A stretch of DNA of 64,000 bases from Streptosporangium album (GCF_014203795.1 NZ_JACHJU010000002.1:868001-932000); one strand, 5' to 3'. Numbered from the stretch's first letter, positions 39,582 to 48,798 are shown. Numbers and translations are program-made. Notes: a model not told the origin generated them from the letters alone.

Positions 39582-40250
39582 TCAGGTCTCCTCGGCGAAC
39601 CGCTCGGTCTTGTCGGTCTCGCCCGCGACGAGCAGCGTGTCGCCGCTGTTGACGACCGTGTCGGAGGTGGCGTAGGTGAACCTGCCGCCGGGCTGCTTGA
39701 TCCCGACCACGGTCACCCCGTACTTCTTGCGGATGCCCAGCTCGCCCAGCGTCCTGCCGTCCGCCCACCGGGGTGCCTTGGTCTTGACCAGGGCGTAGTT
39801 GTCGTCCACCTCGACGTAGTCGAGCATCCGGCCGGTGACCAGGTGCGCGACCCGCTCGCCCATGTCGTGCTCGGGCTGCACCACGTGGTGGGCGCCGACC
39901 CGTTCCAGGATCCGGCTGTGCTGGAGGCTGATCGCCTTGGCCCAGATGTCGGGCACGCCGAGATCGGCCAGGATCGAGGTGGTCAGGATGCTCGCCTCGA
40001 TGTCGGTGCCGATGCCGACCACGGCCCGGCCGAACTCGGCGACCCCCAGCTGGGTGAGCGCGTCGGGGTCGGTGGAGTCGGCGCAGACCACATGGGTGAG
40101 CCGCCCGGAGAACTCCTGGACGTTCTTGGCGTCGCGGTCCACCCCCAGCACCTCGATGTCACGCCCCACCAGCTCCGCCGCCAGCGCGCCGCCGAACCGG
40201 CCCAGGCCGATCACCACGACCGCCTCGTCACGGCTCTTCTTGTCAGCCAA
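39582..40250 (-). CDS. ktrA: potassium uptake regulatory subunit, TrkA/KtrA type
   Basis: A 222-residue cytoplasmic RCK protein. The N-terminal Rossmann fold has VVVIGLGRFGGALAAELV with GLGRFG and the acidic VDRD at the end of strand two. A C-terminal RCK_C domain starts about residue 140 (VEVDDNYALVKTKAPRW). It gates the membrane partner in response to nucleotides. The TTG start overlaps the ktrB stop by eight bases on the same strand, so the two are co-translated. Confidence 0.9.
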   Translation of the reverse strand: MADKKSRDEAVVVIGLGRFGGALAAELVGRDIEVLGVDRDAKNVQEFSGRLTHVVCADSTDPDALTQLGVAEFGRAVVGIGTDIEASILTTSILADLGVPDIWAKAISLQHSRILERVGAHHVVQPEHDMGERVAHLVTGRMLDYVEVDDNYALVKTKAPRWADGRTLGELGIRKKYGVTVVGIKQPGGRFTYATSDTVVNSGDTLLVAGETDKTERFAEET

Positions 40251-41583
40251 CTAAAGGACGCTCCTCCGGATAGCGGAACCTACGGGTCTGGACGTGCAGC
40301 GCCAGCGCGGCGCCGAGGGTCACCGGCCCGAGCCGGCCGACGAGCATCAGGGCCGTCAGGGTCAGACGCCCGGCGGTGCCGACGTCAGAGGTGATCCCCG
40401 TCGACAGCCCGACCGTGCCGAACGCGGAGATCACCTCGAACAGTACGCGGTCGAGCTTGAACGGGGTGACCATCATCATGATGAAGGTTCCGGCGGCGAC
40501 CGAGGCCACGCTGAGCAGGGCGATGGTCAGCGCCTGCCGCTGGAGCTGCTCGGGGATGCGGCGCCGCCCCGACGTGACGTCGGGCTCGCCGCGCAGCTCG
40601 GCCAGGATGACGTAGCCGAGCAGCGCGAACGTCGTCACCTTGATGCCACCGCCGGTGCTCGCACTGCCCGCGCCGACGAACATCAGCATGTCGCTGACCA
40701 GCCAGGTGTTCTCGTTCATCTGGGAGACGTCGACGGAGTTCATGCCGCCGCTGCGGGTCATGGCGCTGTGGAAGAACCCGGCCAGCACGCGCAGTCCCGG
40801 GGAGAGGCCGCCCAGCGTGTGGGGGTTGCCCCACTCGATGGCGGTGACGGCCGTCGTCCCGGCGGACAGCAGGACGGCGGTCATCCCCAGCGTGATCTTG
40901 GTGTGCAGCGACCAGCGTGACGGGCGACGCCAGCTCTGCCGGAGCACGGCGTAGACCGGGAAGCCGAGCCCGCCGGAGACCACCGCCAGCGCGAGGGGGA
41001 GGCAGACCCACGGGTCGGTGACGAACCGTGTCATGCTGTCCGGCCAGAGCGCGAACCCGGCGTTGGTGAACGCCGAGACCGCGTGGAAGATCCCGAGATA
41101 GGCGGCACGGCCGAGTGGCTCGCCGTACTCGGTGACGAAGCGCGCGGCGAGCACCACGGCGGTCGCCGCCTCCACCGCCAGCGTGACCTTGGCGACACCC
41201 GCGATCATCCGGCGGACGTCACCGTGGCCGAAGGTCTTGGTCTCGGCCTGGGTGTTGAGCCGGGCGCGCAGGCCGAGCTTGCCGGAGACGACCATCGCGA
41301 GGATCGAGGCGAGCGTCATGATCCCGAAGCCGCCGATCTGCATCAGCACCAGGATCACCGTCTCGCCGAAGAACGTCCAGTGTGTCGCCGTGTCGTGCAC
41401 GGCGAGGCCGGTGACACACACCGCCGAGGCCGCGGTGAACAGGGCGGAGGTCCATGACGCCTCCTGGCCCGCCTCGACCGCGACGGGCAGCGACAACAAC
41501 GCCGAGCCGCCGAGGACCACCGCCAGGAAGGCGGCGACCACGGCGCGCGACGGGGTGTTGATCTGCCGGACCAGGTTCCTCAC
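40243..41583 (-). CDS. ktrB: potassium uptake channel subunit, TrkH/KtrB type
   Basis: About 446 residues from GTG 41583 (VRNLVRQINTPSRAVVAAFL). The frame is open another 128 codons upstream, but that part is Arg/Ser/Pro-rich, antisense to the moxR gene and unlike the family. The four selectivity-filter loops are visible: SAVCVTGLAV, SAFTNAGFAL, AMTRSGGMNSV and FGTVGLSTG. It forms the K+ pore with KtrA as regulator. The 214-bp divergent region to moxR holds no other gene. Confidence 0.9.
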   Translation of the reverse strand: MRNLVRQINTPSRAVVAAFLAVVLGGSALLSLPVAVEAGQEASWTSALFTAASAVCVTGLAVHDTATHWTFFGETVILVLMQIGGFGIMTLASILAMVVSGKLGLRARLNTQAETKTFGHGDVRRMIAGVAKVTLAVEAATAVVLAARFVTEYGEPLGRAAYLGIFHAVSAFTNAGFALWPDSMTRFVTDPWVCLPLALAVVSGGLGFPVYAVLRQSWRRPSRWSLHTKITLGMTAVLLSAGTTAVTAIEWGNPHTLGGLSPGLRVLAGFFHSAMTRSGGMNSVDVSQMNENTWLVSDMLMFVGAGSASTGGGIKVTTFALLGYVILAELRGEPDVTSGRRRIPEQLQRQALTIALLSVASVAAGTFIMMMVTPFKLDRVLFEVISAFGTVGLSTGITSDVGTAGRLTLTALMLVGRLGPVTLGAALALHVQTRRFRYPEERPLVG

Positions 41584-41797
41584 AGACGGTGAGAATAGCC
41601 CGTCCGGAACCGGGCCTTTCGCCGCGCCCTCGACAGGCCCGGCTGCGCGGGCGGCGAGGTCCACGAGGGGGTGCCGGGCCGGCGGGACGGCGCCTCGCGG
41701 AGCCCGCGATCCACCTGGCCGGGTCCGTGGCCCACCGCCCACCCGATCCCTGTCACTGTCCGCCGATTCCGGATCGGCCGTCCGGGCGTAACCTGAG

Positions 41798-42697
41798 GTG
41801 GTGGTGAGGCAGACGATCGAGGCATCGGATGTGGGCTCGCCCGGGGAGCTGGCGGAGCTGCTCGACCGGCACGCGTACCTCGCCGGTGAGGGACTGGCCA
41901 CGGCGGCGTTCCTGGCGCTGCGGATGGGCCGCCCCCTGCTGCTCGAAGGTGAGGCCGGGGTAGGCAAGACCGAGCTGGCCAGGACCCTGGCGGCGGTGCT
42001 GGGCGCGCCGCTGATCCGGCTGCAGTGCTACGAGGGTCTCGACGGCCCTCAGGTGCTCTACGACTGGGACTTCGCCCGTCAGCTCCTGCACCTCAAGGCG
42101 GCCGAGGCCGGCGGGCTCACCGACCCGGCCCGGCTGGAGGGCGAGGTCTACGACCGGCGGTTTCTCATCGCCCGGCCGCTGCTGCGGGCCATCGAGACCC
42201 AGCCCAGCGTGCTGCTGATCGACGAGATCGACCGGGCCGACGTGGAGTTCGAGGCCATCCTGCTGGAGGTCCTCTCGGACTTCGCCATCTCCATCCCCGA
42301 GCTCGGCACGATCCGCGCCGAGCGGCCCCCGGTGGTCGTGCTGACCTCCAACCGCACCCGTGAGGTGCACGACGCGCTCAAACGGCGCTGCCTCTACCAC
42401 TGGCTGGAGCATCCCTCCTTCGACCGGGAGGTGGCGATCCTGCTGCGGCGCCTGCCCTCCTGCTCCGAGACCCTCGCCGAGCAGGTCGCCAAGTCGGCCG
42501 GGCGGCTCCGCGAGGCCGGCCTCGTCAAGCCGCCCGGGATCGCCGAGACCATCGACTGGACCGAGGCGCTGCTGACCCTCGGCGCGCGCGAGCTGGACCC
42601 CGACCTGGCCGCGGCCACGCTGGGAGCTCTGCTCAAGCACCGCGAGGACCACGAGGCCGTGCTCGGGAACGGGTTCTTCGGTGACCTCCGCGGCTGA
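41798..42697 (+). CDS. MoxR-type AAA+ ATPase (CoxD-like)
   Basis: A 299-residue AAA+ chaperone. Walker A is LLEGEAGVGKTELART near residue 50 and Walker B LLIDEIDRADVEFEA near residue 140; sensor residues are in VVLTSNRTREVHDALKRRC. MoxR ATPases paired with VWA proteins act in cofactor insertion or complex maturation. The gene overlaps the coxE-like gene by 17 bases. Three GTG codons in tandem (41798, 41801, 41804) could serve as start. TAACCT at 41788-41793 would place the transcript start right at them. Confidence 0.88.
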   Translation: MVVRQTIEASDVGSPGELAELLDRHAYLAGEGLATAAFLALRMGRPLLLEGEAGVGKTELARTLAAVLGAPLIRLQCYEGLDGPQVLYDWDFARQLLHLKAAEAGGLTDPARLEGEVYDRRFLIARPLLRAIETQPSVLLIDEIDRADVEFEAILLEVLSDFAISIPELGTIRAERPPVVVLTSNRTREVHDALKRRCLYHWLEHPSFDREVAILLRRLPSCSETLAEQVAKSAGRLREAGLVKPPGIAETIDWTEALLTLGARELDPDLAAATLGALLKHREDHEAVLGNGFFGDLRG

Positions 42698-43772
42698 GGA
42701 CCTGGTCGCCGTCATGACCGGATTCGCCAGGACGCTGCGCGCCGCCGGGGTCCCCGCCGACCATGAGAGGATTCAGGGCCTGCTGCGCGCACTGGCGCAC
42801 CTGGACGCGGCCGAGCCCCGCGACGTCTACTGGGCGGGCCGGTTCACCCTGTGCGCCTCGGCGGACGACCTGCCCCGCTACGACCGGGTCTTCCACGCCT
42901 ACTTCGGCGGGTTGCGCGCGGGCCGCCGGCAACCGGCCGCGGTCACCGTCACCCGCCACACCGTCGGCATGTTCACCGCACCCGGCCGCGACGACGGCCC
43001 CGCTCCGGTGGCCAGCGCCGGATCGGCGGAGGTGCTGCGCAACCGGGACGTGGCCAAGATGACCGGGACCGAGCTGGCCGAGGTGCACCGGCTGCTCGCC
43101 CTGTTCCGGGCGGGGCGCGAGCAGCGCAGGTCGCGGCGGCTGCGGCCCTCGCACCGGGGACGGCTGGACAGCAGGGCGACGATCCGTGAGGCCCTGCGGC
43201 GCGGTGGGGAGACCGCCCGTCTCCGTTACCGCGTGCCCCGCACCAGGCCCCGCAGGGTCGTGCTGCTGGTGGACGTCAGCGGCTCGATGACCCCCTACGC
43301 CGACACGCTGCTCCGCCTGGCCCACGCGCTCGTCCGGTGCGAGCCCCGGGCCACCGAGGTGTTCAGCGCGGGCACCCGGCTCACCCGGATCACCGCCGAG
43401 CTGCGTCACCGCGACCCGGCCACCGCGATGGACGCCGTCTCACGAGCCATCCCCGACTGGAGTGGCGGCACCCGGCTGGGCGAGGAGCTCCGGAGGTTCC
43501 TGGCGCTGAACGACGCACGGGGGGCGGTGGTGGTGATCGCCTCCGACGGGTGGGAACGCGGCGACGTCTCGCTGCTCGGCGCGGAGATGGCCCGGCTGTC
43601 CCGGATGGCGCACCGGGTGATCTGGGTGAACCCCCACAAGGGGCAGGAAGGCTACCAGCCGCTCACCGCGGGGATGCGCGCCGCGCTGCCCCACATCGAC
43701 GACTTCGTGGCCGGGCACAGCCTGGCCGCGTTCGAGGAACTGGCCGGACTGCTGGGAGAGACACATGCGTGA
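42681..43772 (+). CDS. VWA-domain protein, CoxE-like
   Basis: A 363-residue protein with a C-terminal von Willebrand A domain. The MIDAS motif DVSGSMTPYADTLLRLAHALVR is preceded by RRVVLLV, with the further metal-site segment SGGTRLGEELRRF. The N-terminal half is a CoxE-type helical region. CoxE partners the MoxR ATPase in maturing the CuSMoO2 centre of CO dehydrogenase. Overlaps at both ends (moxR and xdhC) show one transcription unit. Confidence 0.87.
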   Translation: MTSAAEDLVAVMTGFARTLRAAGVPADHERIQGLLRALAHLDAAEPRDVYWAGRFTLCASADDLPRYDRVFHAYFGGLRAGRRQPAAVTVTRHTVGMFTAPGRDDGPAPVASAGSAEVLRNRDVAKMTGTELAEVHRLLALFRAGREQRRSRRLRPSHRGRLDSRATIREALRRGGETARLRYRVPRTRPRRVVLLVDVSGSMTPYADTLLRLAHALVRCEPRATEVFSAGTRLTRITAELRHRDPATAMDAVSRAIPDWSGGTRLGEELRRFLALNDARGAVVVIASDGWERGDVSLLGAEMARLSRMAHRVIWVNPHKGQEGYQPLTAGMRAALPHIDDFVAGHSLAAFEELAGLLGETHA

Positions 43773-44871
43773 CGTGCTGTCACAGATCGTGCGGTGGTGG
43801 GAGTCCGGGCAGACATTCGGTCTGGCCACCGTCGTGAACACCTTCCGCAGCGCGCCCCGCCCGCCGGGCGCGTCCATGGCGGTGCTCGGCGAGGAGGCGG
43901 AGGGCAGCGTGTCGGGCGGCTGCGTCGAGGGGGCCGTCTACGAACTGGCCCAGGAGGTGGTCGCCTCCGGGACCCCGGTCCTGCAGCGGTACGGCGTGAG
44001 CGACGACGACGCCTTCTCGGCCGGCCTGACCTGCGGGGGCATCCTGGACGTGTTCGTCGAGCCGGTCTCGCGCGAGACGTTCCCCGAGCTGGGGGCGGTC
44101 GCCGGATCGGTGCGGGAACGTGAGCCGGTGGCGGTGGCGACCGTGCTGTCCGGGCCGGGTGTCGTCGGCGCCCGCAGGATCGTCTGGCCGGGCCGTTCCT
44201 CAGGCTCGCTGGGCGTCGCCCGCCTGGACGAGGCGGTCGACGACGACGTGCGCGGCATGCTCGCGCAGGGGCTCACCGGGGTCCGGCGGTACGGCTCGCA
44301 CGGTGAGCGGCGGCTCGACGAGCTGTCGATCTTCGTGCACTCCTTCGCCCCACCTCCCCGGATGCTGGTCTTCGGCGCGATCGACTTCGCCGCGGCGGTG
44401 GCCAGGGTCGGCAAGTTCCTCGGCTACCACGTGGTCGTGTGCGACGCCCGCCCGGTCTTCGCCACGGCCAAGCGCTTCCCCGACGCCGACGAGGTGATCG
44501 TCAAATGGCCGCACGACTACCTGACCTCGACCACCGTGGACGAGCGGACCGCGATCTGCGTCCTCACCCACGATCCCCGGTTCGACGTCCCCCTGCTGGA
44601 GGTGGCCCTGCGGACCTCCGCGGGGTACGTCGGGGCGATGGGCTCGCGCCGTACCCACGAGGACCGGCTGACACGGCTGCGTGAGGCGGGCCTGGAGGAG
44701 GCCGAGCTGAAGCGGCTCCGCTCGCCGATCGGGCTGGACCTGGGTGCGCGGACCCCCGAGGAGACCGCCGTCTCCATCGCCGCCGAGCTGATCCAGCTCC
44801 GCTGGGGCGGCTCGGGGCGGCCCCTCACCGACGGCTCCGGCCGGATCCACGGAGACGGGACCCAGGCGTGA
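43765..44871 (+). CDS. XdhC/CoxI-family molybdenum hydroxylase maturation factor
   Basis: A 368-residue protein. The N-terminal XdhC domain has SGGCVEGAVYELAQEV and LTCGGILDVFVEP with the conserved Cys. The C-terminal Rossmann domain has RMLVFGAIDFAAAVARVGKFLGY and YVGAMGSRRTHEDRL. XdhC proteins bind molybdopterin cofactor, help add the terminal sulfur and deliver it to xanthine dehydrogenase-type enzymes. It overlaps the upstream VWA gene by eight bases. Confidence 0.9.
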   Translation: MRDVLSQIVRWWESGQTFGLATVVNTFRSAPRPPGASMAVLGEEAEGSVSGGCVEGAVYELAQEVVASGTPVLQRYGVSDDDAFSAGLTCGGILDVFVEPVSRETFPELGAVAGSVREREPVAVATVLSGPGVVGARRIVWPGRSSGSLGVARLDEAVDDDVRGMLAQGLTGVRRYGSHGERRLDELSIFVHSFAPPPRMLVFGAIDFAAAVARVGKFLGYHVVVCDARPVFATAKRFPDADEVIVKWPHDYLTSTTVDERTAICVLTHDPRFDVPLLEVALRTSAGYVGAMGSRRTHEDRLTRLREAGLEEAELKRLRSPIGLDLGARTPEETAVSIAAELIQLRWGGSGRPLTDGSGRIHGDGTQA

Positions 44872-44891
44872 TCACACGGGCGGAGGCGTCC

Positions 44892-45485
44892 ATGCGGGTG
44901 GCGAGCGCGGGGCTCCTGCTGGCGGCCGGATCGGGCTCGCGGCTCGGCACGCCGAAGGCGCTGGTGGAGTTCCGCGGGGAGCGGCTGGTGGACCACGGAG
45001 TCCGGCTGCTCCGCGACGGCGGCTGCCATCCCGTGGTCGTCGTGCTCGGGGCCGCCACCGCGCAGGTGCGCGGAGCGGTGGCCGTGCGCAACCCGCTGTG
45101 GCACTCGGGGATGGGCTCCTCGCTGCGCGTCGGGCTGGCCGCGCTCTCCGATGAGGTGGAACGTGTGGTGATCGCCCTGGTCGACCAGCCGTTCATCGGC
45201 CCGCGGGCGGTGGAGCGGCTGATCGGCGCGGCCCGGGACGGCGCCTCGGTCGCCGTCGCGACCTACGGGGGAGCGCCGAGGAACCCGGTGCTGATCGCCA
45301 GGGAGCACTTCGAGGAGGTCGCCGCCCTCGCGACCGGCGACGTCGGCGCCCGGCCGTTCCTCCGGGCCCACCCGGAGCTGGTCGTCGAGGTGCCCTGCGA
45401 CGATGTCGGCGACCCCGCCGACATCGACACCCCGGCGGACCTGTCCGCCCTGCGCGAGACAGGGGCCCGGCCGGAGGTGCGGTGA
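44892..45485 (+). CDS. molybdopterin cytidylyltransferase-like nucleotidyltransferase (MocA family)
   Basis: A 197-residue NTP-transferase from ATG 44892, with GGAGG seven bases upstream; an alternative GTG at 44868 overlaps the xdhC stop. GLLLAAGSGSRLGTPKALVEF is the nucleotide-binding signature, and NPLWHSGMGSSLRVGL and ALVDQPFIGP are MobA/MocA features. With XdhC and CoxE neighbours, CTP:molybdopterin cytidylyltransferase, supplying the MCD cofactor of hydroxylases, is the likely activity. Confidence 0.85.
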   Translation: MRVASAGLLLAAGSGSRLGTPKALVEFRGERLVDHGVRLLRDGGCHPVVVVLGAATAQVRGAVAVRNPLWHSGMGSSLRVGLAALSDEVERVVIALVDQPFIGPRAVERLIGAARDGASVAVATYGGAPRNPVLIAREHFEEVAALATGDVGARPFLRAHPELVVEVPCDDVGDPADIDTPADLSALRETGARPEVR

Positions 45486-45661
45486 GCCGGCAGGCACCCC
45501 ACCGCTCCGGTGTCCCCGTAGCTCAGGGTAACGTTCGAGTGACGATACGTCTGAGTGCCGACCATGGCGTGGGCTTCTGCCCGCAGACGGCGGACTGGCC
45601 GGTGAACAGGCCAGGGCGTCGGCCGTCGAAGCGCTCTGGTCACGGGCAGGGGGATCTCGCG

Positions 45662-46579
45662 ATGGCCGAGGGCGGTCCCATCCTCGTCACCGGTGCGGGC
45701 GGGGGCGTCGGAGGTGTGGGCCGTACCGTCGTCGAGCTGCTGCGCGGGCGCGGTCTGCCCGTGCGGGCGATGGTGCATCACGACGACGGGCGCGCCGAGG
45801 CGCTGCGCGACCTCGGTGCACAGGTGATCGTCGGTGACCTCACCCGGCCCGCCGATGTGGCGGATGCCCTTGACGGCAGCCCTCGGATGTTTTTCAGCAT
45901 GAGCGTGTCGCCGTCGTACCTGGAGGCCGCCGCCACCGTCGCGACGGTGGCCCGCGCGGTGGGTGCGCTTGAGGTCCTGGTCGGCATGTCGCAGATGACC
46001 GTGTCGCAGATGGACGCGGTGAGCACCGAAGAATCCCATCAGCAGCGGTTGCACTGGCTGTCCGAACAGGTGTTTGACTGGTCCATGCTTCCTGTCGTGC
46101 ACATCCGCCCCACCGTTTTCCTGGACAACCCGTTCTTCACGACGCTGGCCGCGCGTTCCATAGCCGAGAGCGGGACCATCCGGCTCCCCTTCGGAACCGG
46201 TCGCACGTCACCGGTCGCGGCCGGCGACGTCGCACGTGTCGTCGCCACCGTGCTGGAGGATCCCCGGCCACATCTCGGGCACGTCTACCAGCTGACCGGC
46301 CCCCGCTCGCAGGAGATGACCGGCGTCGCCGAGGAGTACTCCCGCGCGCTGGGAAGGAAGGTCACCTATGTGGACGTCCCGTTCGACGCCTGGGTCGATC
46401 AGGTCGTCACCCCCGCGGGATTCCCGCCGCACGTGGAAGAACACATCGTCACCATGGCCCGCCTCCACCGCCGGAACCGTTACGACCGGACGACCCGCGA
46501 CGTCGAATCGATCACGGGAAAGGCCGCGGAGACGGTGGAGGAGTTCGTCGCGGAACGGGCCGGCCTTTTCACCCGGTGA
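45662..46579 (+). CDS. NmrA-like NAD(P)-binding protein
   Basis: A 305-residue atypical short-chain dehydrogenase starting at ATG 45662 after GGGGGATC. The glycine-rich loop VTGAGGGVGGVGRTVVELL is three residues longer than the usual GATGxxG form. The rest fits the NmrA/azoreductase-like group: RAMVHHDDGRAEALRDLGA, VIVGDLTRPADVADAL and a C-terminal substrate lobe. The catalytic YxxxK is not evident, as in sensor-type members. The 176 bp upstream contain no gene. Substrate unknown. Confidence 0.82.
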   Translation: MAEGGPILVTGAGGGVGGVGRTVVELLRGRGLPVRAMVHHDDGRAEALRDLGAQVIVGDLTRPADVADALDGSPRMFFSMSVSPSYLEAAATVATVARAVGALEVLVGMSQMTVSQMDAVSTEESHQQRLHWLSEQVFDWSMLPVVHIRPTVFLDNPFFTTLAARSIAESGTIRLPFGTGRTSPVAAGDVARVVATVLEDPRPHLGHVYQLTGPRSQEMTGVAEEYSRALGRKVTYVDVPFDAWVDQVVTPAGFPPHVEEHIVTMARLHRRNRYDRTTRDVESITGKAAETVEEFVAERAGLFTR

Positions 46580-46644
46580 ATGTTCCCCGCCGCGCCGTTC
46601 GACGATGTGCTCGACGGCATCGCCGCCAGCCTGCCCGGCCAGGC

Positions 46645-47541
46645 CTAGCTCCCCGCCATGCGCAGCGTGGCGACGGCGGCGAGGTGGTCGCTGCCGGCGG
46701 CCTGCTCGACTCCGGCGCCGGTGGCGGACATGCCCCGGTAGAGGATGTGGTCGGGACGGGTGACGGGGAAGGACGACGGCCAGGTGAAGCCGAACCCGGA
46801 GCCGGCCTCCTGCTGGGCGTCCAGCAGCGGCGGCACCAGGTTGGCGCGCTTGCGGTCGGTGGTGGCGGTGTTGAGGTCGCCGAGCAGGAGCAGGTGCTCG
46901 CTGTCGTCCCTGTCGATGAGCCTGCGGGCGTAGGCGAGGGTCTCGTCGCGCTGGGCCGTCTTGCCGGGGCGGGCCGAGGCCAGGTGCATGACGTAGACGG
47001 TCAGGTCCCCCTTGGGCGTCCTGACCACGACTCTCAGCGCCCGGACCCAGTCGAGGCCGATGTCCGCCTTGCGGGCGTCGGTGATCGGGAACCGGCTCCA
47101 CAGGCCGACCGTGGAGATCTGGTAGTGGTGCGGGAACCGTCCGTTGAGCGCCTTCGCCGCCGGGCCGCCGTTGGTCAGCTCCTGCGCGGCGACCAGGTCC
47201 CGGCCCTTGGAGAGGGCTCGTACGGCCTGCCCGGAGGCGGCGTTGGTCACCCCCACGTTGAGCGTGGCGACCGACAGGTCGCTCGGGCCGCCCGGCGGGG
47301 TGTGCAGCAGGGTGGGGCCGAACAGGACCGCCCACACGGCCGCCGGGAGCAGTGCCACGACGACCGTCTGCCACGAACGGGTGAACAGCGCGGCGACCAG
47401 CAGCACCGGCACGGCGACGCCGAGCCAGGGGAGCACGCTCTCCAGCACGGGGGTGAAGCCGCCCAGCTCCGGCAGGAGCCGGTGCCCGCCGAGAATCAGG
47501 GCCAGCGCCCCCGCCACCGTGATGATCAGCCGTCTCAGCAC
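46645..47541 (-). CDS. membrane-anchored endonuclease/exonuclease/phosphatase family protein
   Basis: A 298-residue protein. Two or three N-terminal helices (residues about 5-20, 36-56, 60-76) anchor an external catalytic domain. The EEP fold residues are visible: SVATLNVGVTNA, AAQELT with the metal Glu, MHLASARPG, LLLGDLNTATTDRK, FTWPSSFPVTRPDHIL and the final SDHLAAVATL. Such proteins hydrolyse phosphodiesters of nucleic acids or lipids. GTG 47541 has GAGGAG upstream. Confidence 0.85.
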   Translation of the reverse strand: MLRRLIITVAGALALILGGHRLLPELGGFTPVLESVLPWLGVAVPVLLVAALFTRSWQTVVVALLPAAVWAVLFGPTLLHTPPGGPSDLSVATLNVGVTNAASGQAVRALSKGRDLVAAQELTNGGPAAKALNGRFPHHYQISTVGLWSRFPITDARKADIGLDWVRALRVVVRTPKGDLTVYVMHLASARPGKTAQRDETLAYARRLIDRDDSEHLLLLGDLNTATTDRKRANLVPPLLDAQQEAGSGFGFTWPSSFPVTRPDHILYRGMSATGAGVEQAAGSDHLAAVATLRMAGS

Positions 47542-47625
47542 GCCGCTCCTCGTCTGCCTGGCCTACGGGAGCCGCTTCTGCCCCGGAATGCGTACGCTAC
47601 CGGCCCTGCCCCGGGGACGCGGGGC

Positions 47626-47654
47626 TTGGTGCTTCGGCGGTGAGTCGATAACCT
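47626..47654 (+). promoter_or_regulatory. candidate promoter of the LLM oxidoreductase gene
   Basis: TTGGTG (47626-47631) and TAACCT (47649-47654) lie 17 bp apart and about 60 bp before the ATG at 47714. Confidence 0.5.
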
Positions 47655-47713
47655 TCTGTCCCGAGGCAACGGAACATCATTCGGTTTTGTGGGTGCGGAA
47701 GGACGATCTCAGG

Positions 47714-48754
47714 ATGCGTATCGGTATGGCCCTGAACTACTCGGGGGGCTTCAAGCAGACGGTGGCCGCGCTGGCCGACTACGAGAAGGCCGGTCTCGAC
47801 ATCGTCTTCGTCGCCGAGGCCTACAGTTTCGACGCGGTCAGCCAGATGGGCTACATCGCGGCCAAGACCGAGCGCCTGCAGATCGCCTCCGGCATCCTGC
47901 CGATCTACTCCCGGACGCCCACCCTGCTGGCCATGACCGCCGCGGGCATGGACTACGTCTCCGACGGTCGCTTCACCCTCGGTCTCGGCGCCTCGGGCCC
48001 CCAGGTCATCGAGGGCTTCCACGGCGTGCCGTACACCGCTCCGCTGGGCCGTACCCGCGAGGTCGTCGAGATCTGCCGTCAGGTCTGGAAGCGCGAGCGC
48101 CTGACCTACGAGGGCAAGCACTACACGGTCCCGCTCCCCGCCGGCCAGGGCACCGGCCTGGGCAAGCCCCTGAAGATCATCAACCACCCCGTCCGCGACC
48201 GCATCCCCATCGTGATCGCCGCCATCGGCCCCAAGAACGTCGAGCTGTCGGCGGAGCTGGCCGAGGGCTGGGAGCCGATCTTCTACATGCCGGAGAAGGC
48301 CGCCGACGTCTGGGGCGCCTCGCTGGCCGCCGGCAAGGCGAGGCGCGACCCGGCCCTGGGGGAGCTGGACGTCATCGCCCAGGCGGCGCTGGCCATCGGT
48401 GACGACGTGTCCGACTGGCTGGAGCTGGGCCGCCCGATGGCCGCCCTCTACATCGGCGGCATGGGCGCCAAGGGCAAGAACTTCTACAACGACCTCGCCC
48501 GCCGGTACGGCTACGAGCGAGAGGCCGAGCAGATCCAGAACCTCTACCTCGACGGCAAGAAGGACGAGGCCGCCGCGCTCGTCCCGCAGGAGCTGCTGGA
48601 GAAGATGTCCCTGATCGGCTCCGAGGGCCACGTCCGCGAGCGCATCCAGGCCATGAGGGAGTCGGGCGTCACGACCGTCAACGTCGCCCCGCTCGGCCAC
48701 ACGCACGAGGAGCGCGTCCGGCTCATCGAGAGGGTCAGAGAGCTCGCGTCCTGA
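47714..48754 (+). CDS. LLM-class (luciferase-like) F420/flavin-dependent oxidoreductase
   Basis: A 346-residue TIM-barrel luciferase-like protein. MRIGMALNYSGGF, IVFVAEAYSFDAVSQMGYIA, FTLGLGASGPQVIEGFHG and IVIAAIGPKNVELSAELAEGW match the F420-dependent group common in actinomycetes; it resembles the mycobacterial Rv3520c-type subfamily. F420 is inferred from lineage; FMN cannot be excluded. The ATG follows AAGGACG. A strong intrinsic terminator follows, so it is probably a single-gene unit. Confidence 0.88.
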   Translation: MRIGMALNYSGGFKQTVAALADYEKAGLDIVFVAEAYSFDAVSQMGYIAAKTERLQIASGILPIYSRTPTLLAMTAAGMDYVSDGRFTLGLGASGPQVIEGFHGVPYTAPLGRTREVVEICRQVWKRERLTYEGKHYTVPLPAGQGTGLGKPLKIINHPVRDRIPIVIAAIGPKNVELSAELAEGWEPIFYMPEKAADVWGASLAAGKARRDPALGELDVIAQAALAIGDDVSDWLELGRPMAALYIGGMGAKGKNFYNDLARRYGYEREAEQIQNLYLDGKKDEAAALVPQELLEKMSLIGSEGHVRERIQAMRESGVTTVNVAPLGHTHEERVRLIERVRELAS

Positions 48755-48766
48755 CGCCCCTGTGTG

Positions 48767-48798
48767 AAGGGGGTCCCGGCTCCGGCCGGGGCCCCCTT
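48767..48798 (+). terminator. intrinsic terminator after the LLM gene
   Basis: AAGGGGGTCCCGGC, loop TCCG, GCCGGGGCCCCCTT: a 14-bp stem with one G-U pair and a tetraloop, ending in TTT, starting 12 bp after the stop. Confidence 0.9.

Noticed and set aside
41584-41967. 128-codon N-terminal extension of the KtrB-like gene
   Set aside because: Ser/Arg/Pro-rich, antisense to the moxR gene and not part of the channel family; GTG 41583 gives the expected length.
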